Source: Streptomyces niger
Lineage (GTDB): Bacteria > Actinomycetota > Actinomycetes > Streptomycetales > Streptomycetaceae
Direction of reading: 5' to 3'
DNA: 64,000 nt
Assembly: GCF_000718305.1 (NCBI RefSeq)
Contig: NZ_JOFQ01000006.1
Span: 124,001 to 188,000, forward strand
The notes beneath the pieces were generated by a model, which worked only from the letters and a program-made list of their open reading frames with translations, made no database searches and was not told the DNA's origin. Made by a program: the position numbers and the translations under genes. Positions 46,838-58,952 of this stretch are shown in pieces (positions within the stretch are counted from its first letter, which is position 1; the number at the start of each line of letters is the position of its first letter).

Positions 46838-49156
46838 GTGACAGCGAACTCCGCAGCCGCGGCAGCACGGGCCACCGTGTACGGCTACCCGCGCCAGGGC
46901 CGGAACCGGGAACTGAAGAAGGCGATCGAGGGCTACTGGAAGGGCCGCGTCACCGCCGAAGCCCTCCACACCACCGCCGCCGAACTGCGTCGCACCAACT
47001 GGCAGCAGCTGGCCGACGCCGGCATCGACGAGGTTCCGACCGGCGACTTCTCGTACTACGACCACGTGCTGGACACCACCGTCATGGTGGGTGCGGTACC
47101 CGACCGCCACCGTGCGGCCGTCGCCGCGAACGCCATCGACGGCTACTTCGCGATGGCGCGCGGTACACGGGACGTCGCGCCGCTGGAGATGACCAAGTGG
47201 TTCGACACCAACTACCACTACCTGGTGCCCGAGCTGGGCCCGGACACGGTGTTCACGGCGGACTCCGGTAAGCAGGTCGCCGAGCTGACGCAAGCCCTCG
47301 CACTGGGGCTGGCGGCCCGTCCGGTGCTGGTCGGCCCGGTCACCTATCTGCTCCTCGCCAAGCCGGCGCCCGGCGTGGCAGCCGGCTTCGACCCGCTCAC
47401 CCTGCTGGACCGGCTCCTCCCGGTCTACGCCGAGGTCCTCGCCGACCTGCGTGCCGCCGGCGCCGAGTGGGTGCAGCTGGACGAGCCGGCCCTCGTGCAG
47501 GACCGTACCCCGGCCGAGCTCAACGCCGCCGAGCGCGCCTACCGCGACCTCGGCGCCCTCACCGACCGCCCGAAGCTGCTGGCCGCCTCCTACTTCGACC
47601 GCCTCGGCAACGCCCTGCCGGTCCTCGCCAAGGCCCCCGTCGAGGGTCTCGCGGTCGACTTCACCGAGGCCGCCGCCGCGAACCTGGACGCCCTCGCCGC
47701 CGTCGGCGGGCTGCCGGGCAAGCGGCTGGTCGCGGGCGTGGTCAACGGCCGCAACATCTGGGTCGACGACCTGGAGAAGTCGCTCGCCACGCTGGCCACA
47801 CTGCTCGGCCTGGCCGACCGGGTGGACGTGTCGGCCTCCTGCTCCCTGCTGCACGTCCCCCTCGACGCGGGCGCCGAGCGGGACATCGAGCCGCAGATCC
47901 TGCGCTGGCTCGCCTTCGCCCGTCAGAAGACCACCGAGATCGTCACCCTCGCCAAGGGCCTCGCCCAGGGCACGGACACGATCGCGGCCGAACTCGCGGC
48001 CAACCGTGCCGACCTGGCCTCCCGCGCCAGCTCACCGATCACCCGCGACCCGGCCGTACGTTCCCGAGCGGCGGCCGTCACGGAGGCCGACGGACGGCGC
48101 TCCCAGTCGTACGCCGAACGGGCCGCGGCGCAGCGCGCCCACCTCGGCCTGCCCCTGCTGCCGACCACCACCATCGGCTCCTTCCCGCAGACCGGCGAGG
48201 TGCGCACCGCCCGCGCCGACCTGCGTGCGGGCCGGATCGACACGGCCGGCTACGAGGAGCGCATCAAGGCGGAGATCCAGGAGGTCATCTCCTTCCAGGA
48301 GAAGGCAGGCCTGGACGTCCTGGTGCACGGCGAGCCCGAGCGCAACGACATGGTCCAATACTTCGCGGAGCAGCTGACCGGCTACCTCGCGACACAGCAC
48401 GGCTGGGTCCAGTCCTACGGCACCCGCTACGTCCGGCCGCCGATCCTGGCCGGCGACATCTCGCGTCCGGAGCCCATGACGGTGCGCTGGACCGAGTACG
48501 CCCGGTCGCTGACCGACCGCCCGGTCAAGGGCATGCTCACCGGCCCCGTCACCATGCTCGCCTGGTCCTTCGTCCGCGACGACCAGCCGCTCGGCGACAC
48601 CGCCCGCCAGGTCGCCCTCGCCCTGCGCGACGAGGTGGCCGACCTGGAGGCGGCCGGTACGTCCGTCATCCAGGTGGACGAGCCGGCGCTGCGCGAGACG
48701 CTGCCGCTGCGCGCCGCCGACCACGCCGCCTATCTGGCGTGGGCCACGGAGGCGTTCCGGCTCAGCACCAGTGGTGTGCGTCCGGACACGCAGATCCACA
48801 CGCACATGTGCTACGCGGAGTTCGGTGACATCGTGCAGGCCATCGACGACCTCGACGCCGATGTCATCAGCCTGGAGGCCGCCCGCTCCCACATGCAGGT
48901 CGCGCGCGAACTGGCCGCCCACGGCTACCCGCGCGAGGCCGGACCCGGCGTGTACGACATCCACTCCCCGCGCGTGCCCAGCGCCGCGGAGGCGGCCGCG
49001 CTGCTCCGTACCGGCCTGGAAGCCATCCCCGCCGAGCGGCTCTGGGTCAACCCCGACTGCGGCCTGAAGACCCGCGGCTGGGCCGAGACCCGTGGCGCAC
49101 TGGAGAACCTGGTCGCCGCGGCCCGCACGGTCCGCGGCGAGCTGCCCGCGCGCTGA
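46838..49156 (+). CDS. metE: Cobalamin-independent methionine synthase
   Basis: 772 residues. Transfers a methyl group from 5-methyltetrahydropteroyl-triglutamate to homocysteine. Duplicated barrels: [21 protein letters not shown] at the N-terminus, and the catalytic half from about 440 ([14 protein letters not shown]). Zinc ligands H656 and C658 in HTHMCYAEF, Glu 680 by position, and C741 in NPDCGLKTR, at a constant offset of 15 from the E. coli enzyme. GTG 46838 with GAAGGAGA six bases upstream; earlier in-frame starts fall in the riboswitch. Controlled by the cobalamin riboswitch upstream and followed by a strong terminator. Confidence 0.97.
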   Translation: MTANSAAAAARATVYGYPRQGRNRELKKAIEGYWKGRVTAEALHTTAAELRRTNWQQLADAGIDEVPTGDFSYYDHVLDTTVMVGAVPDRHRAAVAANAIDGYFAMARGTRDVAPLEMTKWFDTNYHYLVPELGPDTVFTADSGKQVAELTQALALGLAARPVLVGPVTYLLLAKPAPGVAAGFDPLTLLDRLLPVYAEVLADLRAAGAEWVQLDEPALVQDRTPAELNAAERAYRDLGALTDRPKLLAASYFDRLGNALPVLAKAPVEGLAVDFTEAAAANLDALAAVGGLPGKRLVAGVVNGRNIWVDDLEKSLATLATLLGLADRVDVSASCSLLHVPLDAGAERDIEPQILRWLAFARQKTTEIVTLAKGLAQGTDTIAAELAANRADLASRASSPITRDPAVRSRAAAVTEADGRRSQSYAERAAAQRAHLGLPLLPTTTIGSFPQTGEVRTARADLRAGRIDTAGYEERIKAEIQEVISFQEKAGLDVLVHGEPERNDMVQYFAEQLTGYLATQHGWVQSYGTRYVRPPILAGDISRPEPMTVRWTEYARSLTDRPVKGMLTGPVTMLAWSFVRDDQPLGDTARQVALALRDEVADLEAAGTSVIQVDEPALRETLPLRAADHAAYLAWATEAFRLSTSGVRPDTQIHTHMCYAEFGDIVQAIDDLDADVISLEAARSHMQVARELAAHGYPREAGPGVYDIHSPRVPSAAEAAALLRTGLEAIPAERLWVNPDCGLKTRGWAETRGALENLVAAARTVRGELPAR

Positions 49157-49166
49157 GGGGAGGCTC

Positions 49167-49195
49167 CCGGGGGCCGGGGCGACCCCGGCCCCCGG
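49167..49195 (+). terminator. Terminator after metE
   Basis: CCGGGGGCCGGGG (49167-49179) pairs perfectly with CCCCGGCCCCCGG (49183-49195) around a CGA loop. GC-only stem without a U tract, normal for Streptomyces. Confidence 0.8.
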
Positions 49196-49340
49196 CCGAG
49201 CCGGGGCCTGAGCCGGGGCCCGAGCCGGGGGCAGATCCGCCGCTCGACAGCTCCGTCCTGCGACAGGCCCGCCACGCACGCGCGATCTACGCTGTGCGGG
49301 CAGATCCGCACCCGGTGACAGCAGTAGGAGGCACGACCAG

Positions 49341-49925
49341 GTGACCAGCCGCGTCGTCTTCATCACGCCCGCGACGAGCCCGTCGCTGCGGCAGGCCCGC
49401 TTCGACGACGGGGACTCGATCGACGCCCGCGGCACGGCCGAGGCCCGCTCGGCGGCCGGGTCGCTGCCTCCGGCCGACCGCGTCGTCCTCTCCCCCAGCG
49501 TCCGCTGCCGCGAGACGGCCGCGGCACTCGGCCTTAACGACACGGAAGCAGAAGGGGCAGAGGCGGCACCGGAGTTGGCGGGGCTGAACGCCGGACGCTG
49601 GCGCGGACGTACGCTCGATGAGATCGGCGCTGCCGAACCGGAGGCGGTGGCCCACTGGCTCGCCGACCCGACCGCCGCGCCCCACGGCGGGGAGTCGGTG
49701 CAGGACGTGTGCGACCGGGTCGGACGCTGGCTGGAGGCGGCGGCGGAGACGGGCGGTCGGACGCTCGCCGTGGTCGAACCCGAGGTCGTGCGGGCGGCGG
49801 CCGTCCACGCGCTCGCCATGCCCGCCGCGGCCTTCTGGCGCCTTGACGCGCCCCCGCTGCGGGCGACCGAGTTCAGTGGGCGGGCCGGACGCTGGAACCT
49901 CCGGCTCGGCCGCCCCCTCGTCTGA
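49341..49925 (+). CDS. Histidine-phosphatase-fold protein lacking the catalytic histidines
   Basis: 194 residues that follow the phosphoglycerate-mutase/histidine phosphatase fold: [54 protein letters not shown]. But the N-terminal RHG motif, which holds the phosphorylated His, is replaced by [10 protein letters not shown], and the second His site (usually VTHGG-like) reads [10 protein letters not shown]. It should have no phosphatase activity. The relative CobC is an alpha-ribazole phosphatase, and this gene is convergent with the cobalt transport genes, so a binding role in cobalt or cobalamin use is possible. GTG 49341 has AGGAGG eight bases upstream. Confidence 0.8.
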   Translation: MTSRVVFITPATSPSLRQARFDDGDSIDARGTAEARSAAGSLPPADRVVLSPSVRCRETAAALGLNDTEAEGAEAAPELAGLNAGRWRGRTLDEIGAAEPEAVAHWLADPTAAPHGGESVQDVCDRVGRWLEAAAETGGRTLAVVEPEVVRAAAVHALAMPAAAFWRLDAPPLRATEFSGRAGRWNLRLGRPLV

Positions 49926-50000
49926 CGGCGGCTGCCGCCGCCGGTCAGCAGGCCGGTTCGCGGTGCCCCGGTTCGCGGTGCCGGCGCAACAGCGCCGAAG

Positions 50001-50037
50001 CACGAGGGCCCCTGGTTGGTACCCAAGGGCCCTCGTG
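50001..50037. terminator. Terminator between convergent genes
   Basis: CACGAGGGCCC (50001-50011) pairs perfectly with GGGCCCTCGTG (50027-50037) across a 15-base loop; serves the phosphatase-like gene and cbtA. Confidence 0.85.
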
Positions 50038-50044
50038 TGTCCGG

Positions 50045-50080
50045 ACGGAATCAATGTGCGGGACGGAATCAATGTGCGGC
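50045..50080. repeat. 18-bp tandem duplication over the cbtA stop codon
   Basis: ACGGAATCAATGTGCGGG (50045-50062) and the same with a last-base change (50063-50080); the cbtA stop at 50069-50071 lies in the second copy. Confidence 0.85.
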
Positions 50081-50821
50081 CGGCACAGCCCGTTCCGCCA
50101 CCGATTCCGCGGACTTCGGGTGGATCAGCCGCTCCGCGAGCTCGCCGAAGAGCAGCCCGAAGCCGCCCCACAGGACGGTCTGGATGGCCAGTGCGGAGAG
50201 GCGGTACTGCCAGAGCAGCGTGGCCGGGAATTCCTTCGGCACCTCGTTGATGACCGGCAGGAAGGCGTAGGCCAGGCCGATCACCACCGCGAAGGCGGCC
50301 ACCGCGAGGACGGTCGCCCACCACGTGCCCAGCCTCGGTGCGAGCCGTTTGCCCAAGAGGGTGGCGGCGATCGCGAGGAGCACGCTGAGCAGCATCATCA
50401 GGAAGTACAGGCCGGTGCGTCGGCCGATGGTGTCGGGGTCACCGACGGACGGCGGATTGGCCGGGTACTTCAGGAACGGCACGACGTACACGGTGAGCAG
50501 GGCACAGCCGGAGAGGAGCAGTGCGGTCGCCCGCGGGGAGAAGCGACCCACCCGGCCCATCGCGAAGCAGAAGGCCAGCGCCGCGATGCCGCCGAAGGCG
50601 ACCCCGTAGACCAGGACGCCCGTGGCGAGGCCTGCGGTGGACTGCACGGAGCGGGAGACGACCTCCATCTCGTGTTCGTGGGAGTGGGCCTCCTCGAACC
50701 CGATCGCACTGTCGACGTGCGGTTCGCCCAGGAAGTAGGCGACGACCAGGGCGAGCAGGCCGGCCCCGAGGCCGGCGAGCATGCCGCGGACGAGGAGGTT
50801 TCTTACCGTTGTGGAGTTCAT
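50069..50821 (-). CDS. cbtA: CbtA family cobalt transporter subunit
   Basis: 250 residues with five to six predicted membrane helices, as in CbtA. Between the first two helices lies a His/Glu-rich loop, EEAHSHEHEMEVV, suited to metal capture. FLKYPANPPSVGDPDTIGRRTGLYF is the conserved mid-protein segment of the family. CbtAB systems are predicted cobalt transporters from their constant link to cobalamin riboswitches and genes. ATG 50821. It lies 21 bases after cbtB on the same strand and shares its riboswitch-controlled message. Confidence 0.92.
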   Translation of the reverse strand: MNSTTVRNLLVRGMLAGLGAGLLALVVAYFLGEPHVDSAIGFEEAHSHEHEMEVVSRSVQSTAGLATGVLVYGVAFGGIAALAFCFAMGRVGRFSPRATALLLSGCALLTVYVVPFLKYPANPPSVGDPDTIGRRTGLYFLMMLLSVLLAIAATLLGKRLAPRLGTWWATVLAVAAFAVVIGLAYAFLPVINEVPKEFPATLLWQYRLSALAIQTVLWGGFGLLFGELAERLIHPKSAESVAERAVPAAH

Positions 50822-50842
50822 GAGCGTGCGGCGTCCCTCGCG

Positions 50843-51064
50843 TCAGTGGCAGGGGAAGCCGAGCAGGTGGCGGGCGTCGTGCACCCACTCGTGGACGTCC
50901 GTGCCGTTGAACACGGAGGTGGCGCCCTGCTCAGCGCCGACGAAGTACAGCAGGACGAGCATCAGAACGCCGAAGAAAGCCGCCCAGGGAGCTATCTCCT
51001 TGAGCGGCAGTTCGGCGGGAACGACGGGGGTGGTGGCGGGCGGCTGAGCGACATGCTGCGCCAT
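50843..51064 (-). CDS. cbtB: CbtB family protein, cobalt transport partner
   Basis: 73 residues with one membrane helix (APWAAFFGVLMLVLLYFVGA) and a short C-terminal tail rich in His: DVHEWVHDARHLLGFPCH, the metal-binding end typical of CbtB. ATG 51064 with GAGGAGG seven bases upstream. First gene of the cbtBA operon behind the second cobalamin riboswitch. Confidence 0.92.
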   Translation of the reverse strand: MAQHVAQPPATTPVVPAELPLKEIAPWAAFFGVLMLVLLYFVGAEQGATSVFNGTDVHEWVHDARHLLGFPCH

Positions 51065-51109
51065 GGCAGGGCCTCCTCTGGGAGTTCGCGTCCCATCTCG
51101 GTGGTGCAC

Positions 51110-51232
51110 TGGACGACAGCTACGGGTCTGACTCACGCACCGCCCCGGTCGGGGCAGCTCGCTCACAGTGGCGCGACCGTGCCGGATTCTCACCGGCTTC
51201 CGTCATGCCGTCGTCGGTATCGGAATGACGTT
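51110..51232 (-). ncRNA. Cobalamin riboswitch controlling cbtBA
   Basis: Read on the minus strand: GGAAGCCGGTGAGAATCCGG, then CGGTCGCGCCACTGTGAGCG (the B12 box with GCCACTG), then GCTGCCCC and GTGAGTCAGACCC near the 3-prime end. These are the hallmarks of the cobalamin aptamer. The remaining 45 bases to the cbtB start contain the Shine-Dalgarno, so control by sequestering the ribosome binding site is possible. It should shut cobalt uptake when cobalamin is ample. Boundaries approximate. Confidence 0.92.
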
Positions 51233-51524
51233 ACCGCGTACGGTGCGCCGGGCCAAGACAAGCCATTCGGCGCCCGGTATCCGGTATCCGGAACCCAGCG
51301 CCTGACGCCCGACGCCCGACGCCCGGCACCCGCCCCCGGCAGAAGGCCCCTACCCCTGCCTGTGCCCCGTGGACGAGTGCCCCTGGACGAGTGTTCGTGG
51401 ACGAGCCCCGTGGACGAGTGCCCATACCCCGGTAGCCGAGCACTTCATGCCACACACCGGAAGAGAACAAGGTCACAGCCGCCTCCTCTGCCGCTCCATT
51501 GTTAACGTGGCCTAACATCCGAGC
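51233..51524. other. Divergent promoter region with short repeats
   Basis: Between the riboswitch and mutA. Contains runs of GACGCCC (about 51307-51328) and four copies of TGGACGAG (51371-51419) before the mutA promoter. No gene is supported. Confidence 0.6.
51500..51518 (+). promoter_or_regulatory. Leaderless mutA promoter with overlapping palindrome
   Basis: TAACAT at 51513-51518 stands six bases before the ATG of mutA, the usual position of a -10 box for a leaderless message. It is also the right half of TGTTA-N8-TAACA (51500-51517), a possible operator. Confidence 0.5.
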
Positions 51525-53335
51525 ATGACGGTCCTGCCTGACGACGGGCTTTCCCTGGCGGCCGAGTTCCCTGACGCGACACATGAGCAGTGGCAGCACC
51601 TGGTAGCGGGTGTGCTGCGCAAGTCGGGCAAGGAAGTCTCGGACTCCGAGGCGGAGTACGCCCTGTCCACCGCGCTGGAGGACGGGTTGCGCACCCGACC
51701 CCTCTACACCGCGCGCGATCACGCGCCCGACCCCGGTCTGCCCGGCTTCGCGCCCTTCGTGCGCGGCGGCCGGGCCGACGGCAACACGGCCGGCGGCTGG
51801 GACGTACGCCAGTGGCACACGGTCGCGGACACCAGTGCCGTACTGGCCGACCTGGAGAACGGCGTCACCTCCCTGTGGCTGGCCGTCGGCGCGTCCGCCG
51901 GCTTCCCCGTCCCGTCGCTGGGCTCCGCCCTGGACGGCGTGTACCTCGACCTGGCGCCCGTCGTCCTGGACGCGGGCGACGAGACCGAGCCGGCCGCGCG
52001 GGAGCTGCTCCGGCTGTACGAGGAGCGGGGCGTCGCCGCCGAGGCCGCGCGCGGCAACCTGGGCGGTGACCCGCTGGGCCACGAGGCCCGCACCGGACGC
52101 GCGTACGACATCGCCCCCGTCGCCGAACTGGCCCGGCTGTGCGCCGCGCAGTATCCGGGACTGCGGGCACTCACCGTGGACGCGCTGCCGTACCACGAGG
52201 CGGGCGGCTCGGCCGCGCAGGAGCTGGGCTGCTCCCTGGCGACGGGCGTCGCCTACCTGCGCGAGCTGACCGGCGCCGGCCTGAGCACCGAACAGGCCTG
52301 CGCCCAGCTGGAGTTCCGGTACGCGGCCACCGCCGACCAGTTCCTGACCGTCGCCAAGCTGCGTGCGGCGCGCCGGCTGTGGGCCCGCGTCGCCGAGGCG
52401 TGCGGGGCACCGCAGGCGGGCGCGCAGCTCCAGCACGTGGTGACCTCGCCGGTGATGATGACGCGCCGCGACCCGTGGGTGAACATGCTGCGCACCACGG
52501 TCGCGACCCTGGCCGCCGGAGTGGCGGGCGCCGACGCCGTGACCGTACTGCCCTTCGACCACGCGCTGGGGCTGCCGGACGCGTTCGCCCGCCGCATCGC
52601 CCGCAACACCTCCAGCATCCTCATCGAGGAGTCGCACCTCTCCCGGGTGATCGACCCGGCGGGCGGCTCCTGGTACGTGGAGCGGCTGACGGACGAGCTC
52701 GCACACGCGGCCTGGGACGTCTTCCAGGAGATCGAACGGGCCGGCGGGCAGACGGCGGCGCTGCGTTCCGGGATGGTGGGCGAGCGGCTGGCCGAGACCT
52801 GGGCGCGGCGCTCCGCGAAGCTCGCGAAGCGGCGTGAACCCCTCACCGGTGTCAGCGAGTTCCCGCACCTGGCCGAGAAGCCCGTCGTGCGCGAGCCCGC
52901 GCCGGAACCGCCGTCCGGGGGCCTGCCCCGGGTACGCCGGGACGAGGCGTACGAGGCGCTGCGGGCCCGCTCCGACGCCCACCTCGCCGCCACCGGCTCC
53001 CGCCCCCGCATCTTCCTGGCCGCGCTGGGCCCGGCCGCAGCGCACACCGCCCGGCTCACCTTCGCCGCCAACCTCTTCCAGGCGGGCGGCATCGAGCCGG
53101 TCACCGAGGGCACCTTCGAGGAGAGCGGCGCCCGGGAAGCGTGCCTGTGCTCCAGCGACACGCTGTACGAGGAGCAGGCCGAGGCGACCGCGCAGGCGTT
53201 GCGTGCAGCCGGTGCTCACCACGTGTTCCTTGCGGGCCGCCCCGGTACGTACGCGGGTGTCGACAGCTATGTGTCCGCCGGCTGCGACGCCGTTGCCGTG
53301 CTCTCCGCCACGCTCGACCGCATGGGAGTGTCCTG

Positions 53336-53336
<1 letters not shown>
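51525..53336 (+). CDS. mutA: Methylmalonyl-CoA mutase small subunit
   Basis: 603 residues. Partner of MutB in the heterodimer that interconverts methylmalonyl-CoA and succinyl-CoA. It keeps the mutase barrel ([54 protein letters not shown]) but its C-terminal B12-like domain lacks the cobalt-binding DxHxxG, as is normal for the small subunit. ATG 51525 is leaderless. Its TGA overlaps the mutB ATG by one base (TGATG), coupling translation. Cofactor adenosylcobalamin links it to the neighbouring cobalt genes. Confidence 0.95.
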
Positions 53337-55528
<2,192 letters not shown>

Positions 55529-55540
55529 GCCGGTGAGTCC

Positions 55541-56527
55541 ATGCCCATCGATCTCGACACCTACGTCAAGGGCGTCCTCGACGGGAAGCGGGCGCTGGTC
55601 GCCCGCGCCATCACCCTCGTCGAGTCCACCCGCCCTCAACACCGGGCGCTGGCCCAGCAGTTGCTGACCGAACTGCTGCCGCACAGCGGGCAGGCGCGGC
55701 GGATCGGTATCAGCGGTGTGCCGGGGGTCGGCAAGTCGACGTTCATCGACGCCTTCGGCACGATGCTGACCGGCCTCGGGCACCGGGTGGCCGTACTCGC
55801 CGTCGACCCGTCCTCCAGCCGGACCGGTGGTTCGATCCTCGGCGACAAGACCCGGATGGAGCGGCTGGCCGTCGACCCGGCGGCCTACGTCCGCCCCTCC
55901 CCCACCGCCGGCACGCTCGGCGGCGTCGCCAAGGCCACCCGCGAGTCCATCGTCGTGATGGAGGCCGCCGGCTACGACGTGGTGCTGGTGGAGACGGTCG
56001 GGGTGGGCCAGTCCGAGACCGCCGTCGCCAACATGGTCGACTCCTTCCTCCTCCTCACCCTCGCCCGCACCGGCGACCAACTCCAGGGCATCAAAAAGGG
56101 CGTCCTGGAGCTGGCCGACGTCATCGCCGTCAACAAGGCGGACGGCCCCCACGAACGCGACGCCCGCGCCGCCGCACGGGAACTGGCCGGCGCGCTCCGG
56201 CTCATGCACGGCAAGGACGCCTTCTGGGCCCCGCCGGTGCTCCACTGCAGCGCACGCGAGTCCACGGGCCTCGACACGGTCTGGGACCGCCTGGAACAAC
56301 ACCGCACGCTCCTGGACTCCACCGGACACCTCAGTGCCAGGCGCCGCGACCAACAGATCGACTGGACCTGGACCATGGTCCGCGACGAACTCCTCGGCCG
56401 CCTCCACGCCGACCCGACCGTACGATCTGTTGCCCCCACCCTGGAACAACAAGTCCGAAACGGCGAACTGACAGCCACACTGGCGGCAGAACGCATCCTG
56501 GACGCGTTCGGAGGAGAAACGGGCTGA
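55541..56527 (+). CDS. meaB: Methylmalonyl-CoA mutase G-protein chaperone
   Basis: 328 residues of the MeaB/ArgK GTPase family. P-loop GVPGVGKST (59-67), Mg-binding [39 protein letters not shown] (switch and DTxGxGQ-like), and base motif NKAD. It guards the mutase, gating loading of adenosylcobalamin and removal of damaged cofactor. ATG 55541. Third gene of the mutA-mutB-meaB operon. Confidence 0.95.
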   Translation: MPIDLDTYVKGVLDGKRALVARAITLVESTRPQHRALAQQLLTELLPHSGQARRIGISGVPGVGKSTFIDAFGTMLTGLGHRVAVLAVDPSSSRTGGSILGDKTRMERLAVDPAAYVRPSPTAGTLGGVAKATRESIVVMEAAGYDVVLVETVGVGQSETAVANMVDSFLLLTLARTGDQLQGIKKGVLELADVIAVNKADGPHERDARAAARELAGALRLMHGKDAFWAPPVLHCSARESTGLDTVWDRLEQHRTLLDSTGHLSARRRDQQIDWTWTMVRDELLGRLHADPTVRSVAPTLEQQVRNGELTATLAAERILDAFGGETG

Positions 56528-56630
56528 GGTCGGTGGGATTCGAGAAATCGCCCTGGCCGAAGACGAGGCAGGGCTGACGATCGGCGCCCGCGCCCCGGCG
56601 TGAGCACCGCGCCTGTCCCACCGACCGGAC

Positions 56631-56680
56631 CGACGCAGACCGACGCAGACCGGTGCAGACCGGTGCAGGCCGGTGCAGGA
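56631..56680. repeat. Five 10-bp tandem repeats
   Basis: CGACGCAGAC twice, then CGGTGCAGAC, CGGTGCAGGC and CGGTGCAGGA, in exact 10-base register in the spacer after meaB. Confidence 0.85.
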
Positions 56681-56779
56681 TGTCCGTCCCCGGTTGAGGA
56701 CAGAATCTGACCGCAACACCTTATAGGTTTCTGTCACAGCCCTGGCCGACGGAGCCAGGAAGCATGGAAGGCAGACGCC

Positions 56780-57343
56780 ATGACCAGCAACGAACCGACA
56801 GCCCACGCCCACGCCCACACCGAGCGGCCGGCCACCACCGGCGAGCGCGCCGAATGGCTTGAGGCGCTGGCCAAGCATCGGCACTTCCTACGCTTCACCA
56901 CTCGTGACCTGACCGACGAGCAGGCCAGGCAGCAGACCACCGCCGGCGCACTGTGCCTGGGCGGCCTGATCAAGCACGTCACCGAAGTCGAGCAGAACTG
57001 GGTGAACTTCATCCTCAAGGGCCCCGCGGCCATGCCGGACTTCACGGCGATGACCGAGTCCGACTGGGCCCGGCGAGCGGACAGTTTCCGGTTGCTCCCC
57101 GGCGAGACGCTGGCCGGCGTGCTGGCCGAGTACGCGGAAGTGGCTCGCCGGACCGACGATCTGGTGGCCGCCCTGCCCGACCTGGACGCCGCGTGGCCCC
57201 TGCCGAGCGCCCCGTGGTTCGAGCCCAACGCCCAGTGGTCTGCCCGCCGGGTGCTGATGCACATCATCGCGGAGACCGCTCAGCATGCCGGCCACGCCGA
57301 CATCATCCGCGAGTCCCTGGACGGCGCCAAGTCCATGGGCTGA
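56780..57343 (+). CDS. DinB family protein
   Basis: 187 residues, four-helix DinB/DUF664 bundle. After a His-rich start (TAHAHAHTE) come HRHFLRFTTRDLTDEQARQQ, LCLGGLIKHVTEVEQNWVNF with the first ligand His, and the last helix RVLMHIIAETAQHAGHADIIRESLDG with the H-x-x-x-H pair. It belongs to the group of metal-dependent thiol transferases with unknown substrates. Start ATG 56780 in a short purine-rich context. Stands alone. Confidence 0.9.
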   Translation: MTSNEPTAHAHAHTERPATTGERAEWLEALAKHRHFLRFTTRDLTDEQARQQTTAGALCLGGLIKHVTEVEQNWVNFILKGPAAMPDFTAMTESDWARRADSFRLLPGETLAGVLAEYAEVARRTDDLVAALPDLDAAWPLPSAPWFEPNAQWSARRVLMHIIAETAQHAGHADIIRESLDGAKSMG

Positions 57344-57857
57344 CGGCGAGGTTGGGGCGTACGAGGTTGGGACGCACTCGGCCGAGACGTACGAGGTTGA
57401 GATGTACGCGGCGCGCACGACGCGCTTCGGAGATACTGCTCCGCGTGCGCATATTGGACGACGCCGAACTACTTCAGCGCGAAGGGCTGTGGCTACGTGC
57501 CATCGCCTCCCGGTCCCGCTGGCACGTCACAGGGCCCCGCGATCTCGACGATGACGCAGCGGACGCGTAGCACGCGACGGTCCCACCGTCCTGCCGGAGC
57601 CCGTCGGCGTTCGTCGGCAGCCCGCCGGCGTTGGTCGACAACCCGTCGACGTTCGTCGGTGTTGGTCGGTGTTGGTCGGCATCGTACGGCGTTGGTTGGC
57701 AGTCCGTCGGCGTTGGTCGGCTTCTGGCGGGGCCTGTAGACGATCTGTTGGGCGGGTTCAGAAATTCTCGATGGACGCCGGTCGCCCCACCCGGCAGATT
57801 TGGTCCCGCCGCTGATCAGCCGTACCTCCCACCCTTCTCGATGCCTGGAGTCGTGCC
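57344..57857. other. 514-bp repeat-rich spacer
   Basis: Contains short repeats of GTACGAGGTTG (57359-57400), a 41-codon frame from GTG 57445 to 57570 with decent bias (RILDDAELLQREGLWLRAIA) that could be a gene tail or small gene but has no proper ribosome binding site, and then the GTTGGTCGG array at 57600-57735. Confidence 0.5.
57600..57735. repeat. Degenerate minisatellite of GTTGGTCGG type
   Basis: About ten copies of a 9-15 bp unit (CGTCGGCGTT, GTTGGTCGGT, GTTGGTCGGC) upstream of tdh. Unit length and sequence vary. Confidence 0.75.
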
Positions 57858-58886
57858 ATGAAGGCACTCGTCAAACAACACGCCGAACCCGGCCTGTGGC
57901 TCACCGACGTTCCCGAGCCCGAGACCGGCCCCGGCGATGTGTTGATCAAGGTGTTGCGCACCGGGATCTGCGGTACGGATCTGCACATCCGTAAGTGGGA
58001 CGGCTGGGCTCGGCAGGCCGTGTCGACGCCGCTGGTGCTCGGCCACGAGTTCGTCGGTGAGGTGGCGGCCGTGGGTGCGGCCGTCACGGACATCGCGGTC
58101 GGCGATCTGGTCAGCGGCGAGGGCCACCTGGTCTGCGGCAAGTGCCGCAACTGTCTGGCCGGGCGCCGCCACCTGTGCCGCTCGACGCTCGGCCTCGGGG
58201 TGGGCCGTGACGGTGCGTTCGCCGAGTACGTCGCACTGCCCGCGTCCAACGTGTGGGTACACCGCACGAAGGTCGACCTCGATGTCGCCGCCATCTTCGA
58301 CCCGTTCGGCAACGCCGTGCACACCGCGCTGTCCTTCCCGCTGGTCGGCGAGGACGTACTGATCACCGGCGCGGGCCCCATCGGCATCATGGCCGCCGCC
58401 GTCGCCCGGCACGCCGGCGCCCGGAACGTCGTGATCACCGATGTCAGCGAGGAGCGCCTGGAGCTGGCCCGCAAGGTGGGCGCGACGCTCGCGCTCGACG
58501 TCTCCCGGTCGGGCCTCGACGAAGCGCAGCGACAGCTCGAACTGCGCGAGGGCTTCGACATCGGCCTGGAGATGTCCGGGCGCCCCGAGGCGCTGCGGGA
58601 CATGGTCGCCAACATGACCCACGGCGGCCGCATCGCGATGCTGGGGCTGCCTGCGGAGGAGTTCCCGGTCGACTGGTCGAAGATCGTCACCTCGATGATC
58701 ACCATCAAGGGCATCTACGGCCGCGAGATGTACGAGACCTGGTACGCCATGACCGTACTGCTCGAAGGCGGACTCGACCTCACCCCCGTGATCACCGGCT
58801 CCTACGCGTACCACGACTTCGAAGCGGCCTTCGACGAGGCAGCCACCGCACGCAGCGGAAAGATCATCCTCGACTGGACCGCCTGA
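57858..58886 (+). CDS. tdh: L-threonine 3-dehydrogenase
   Basis: 342 residues of the zinc medium-chain dehydrogenase family. Catalytic zinc ligands C38 (GICGTDLH), H63 and E64 (GHEF); structural zinc cysteines in [19 protein letters not shown] fold [20 protein letters not shown]. The pattern IRKWDGWA and FDIGLEMSG are those of Tdh. It oxidises threonine to 2-amino-3-ketobutyrate, which Kbl next to it cleaves. ATG 57858, kbl follows 66 bases later. Confidence 0.95.
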   Translation: MKALVKQHAEPGLWLTDVPEPETGPGDVLIKVLRTGICGTDLHIRKWDGWARQAVSTPLVLGHEFVGEVAAVGAAVTDIAVGDLVSGEGHLVCGKCRNCLAGRRHLCRSTLGLGVGRDGAFAEYVALPASNVWVHRTKVDLDVAAIFDPFGNAVHTALSFPLVGEDVLITGAGPIGIMAAAVARHAGARNVVITDVSEERLELARKVGATLALDVSRSGLDEAQRQLELREGFDIGLEMSGRPEALRDMVANMTHGGRIAMLGLPAEEFPVDWSKIVTSMITIKGIYGREMYETWYAMTVLLEGGLDLTPVITGSYAYHDFEAAFDEAATARSGKIILDWTA

Positions 58887-58952
58887 GCCGCGCCCGAGCA
58901 GCCAGCCAGCCTCCTTCCCCTCAGACCGGTACTCATCCTTAAGGAACCCCTC

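Noticed and set aside
57445..57570. 41-codon gene before tdh
   Set aside because: Codon bias is fair but there is no ribosome binding site, promoter or recognised family; kept only as a note in the spacer entry.
57600..57735. CRISPR-like array
   Set aside because: Repeat units are 9-15 bp, variable and without spacers of constant length, and no cas gene is present.
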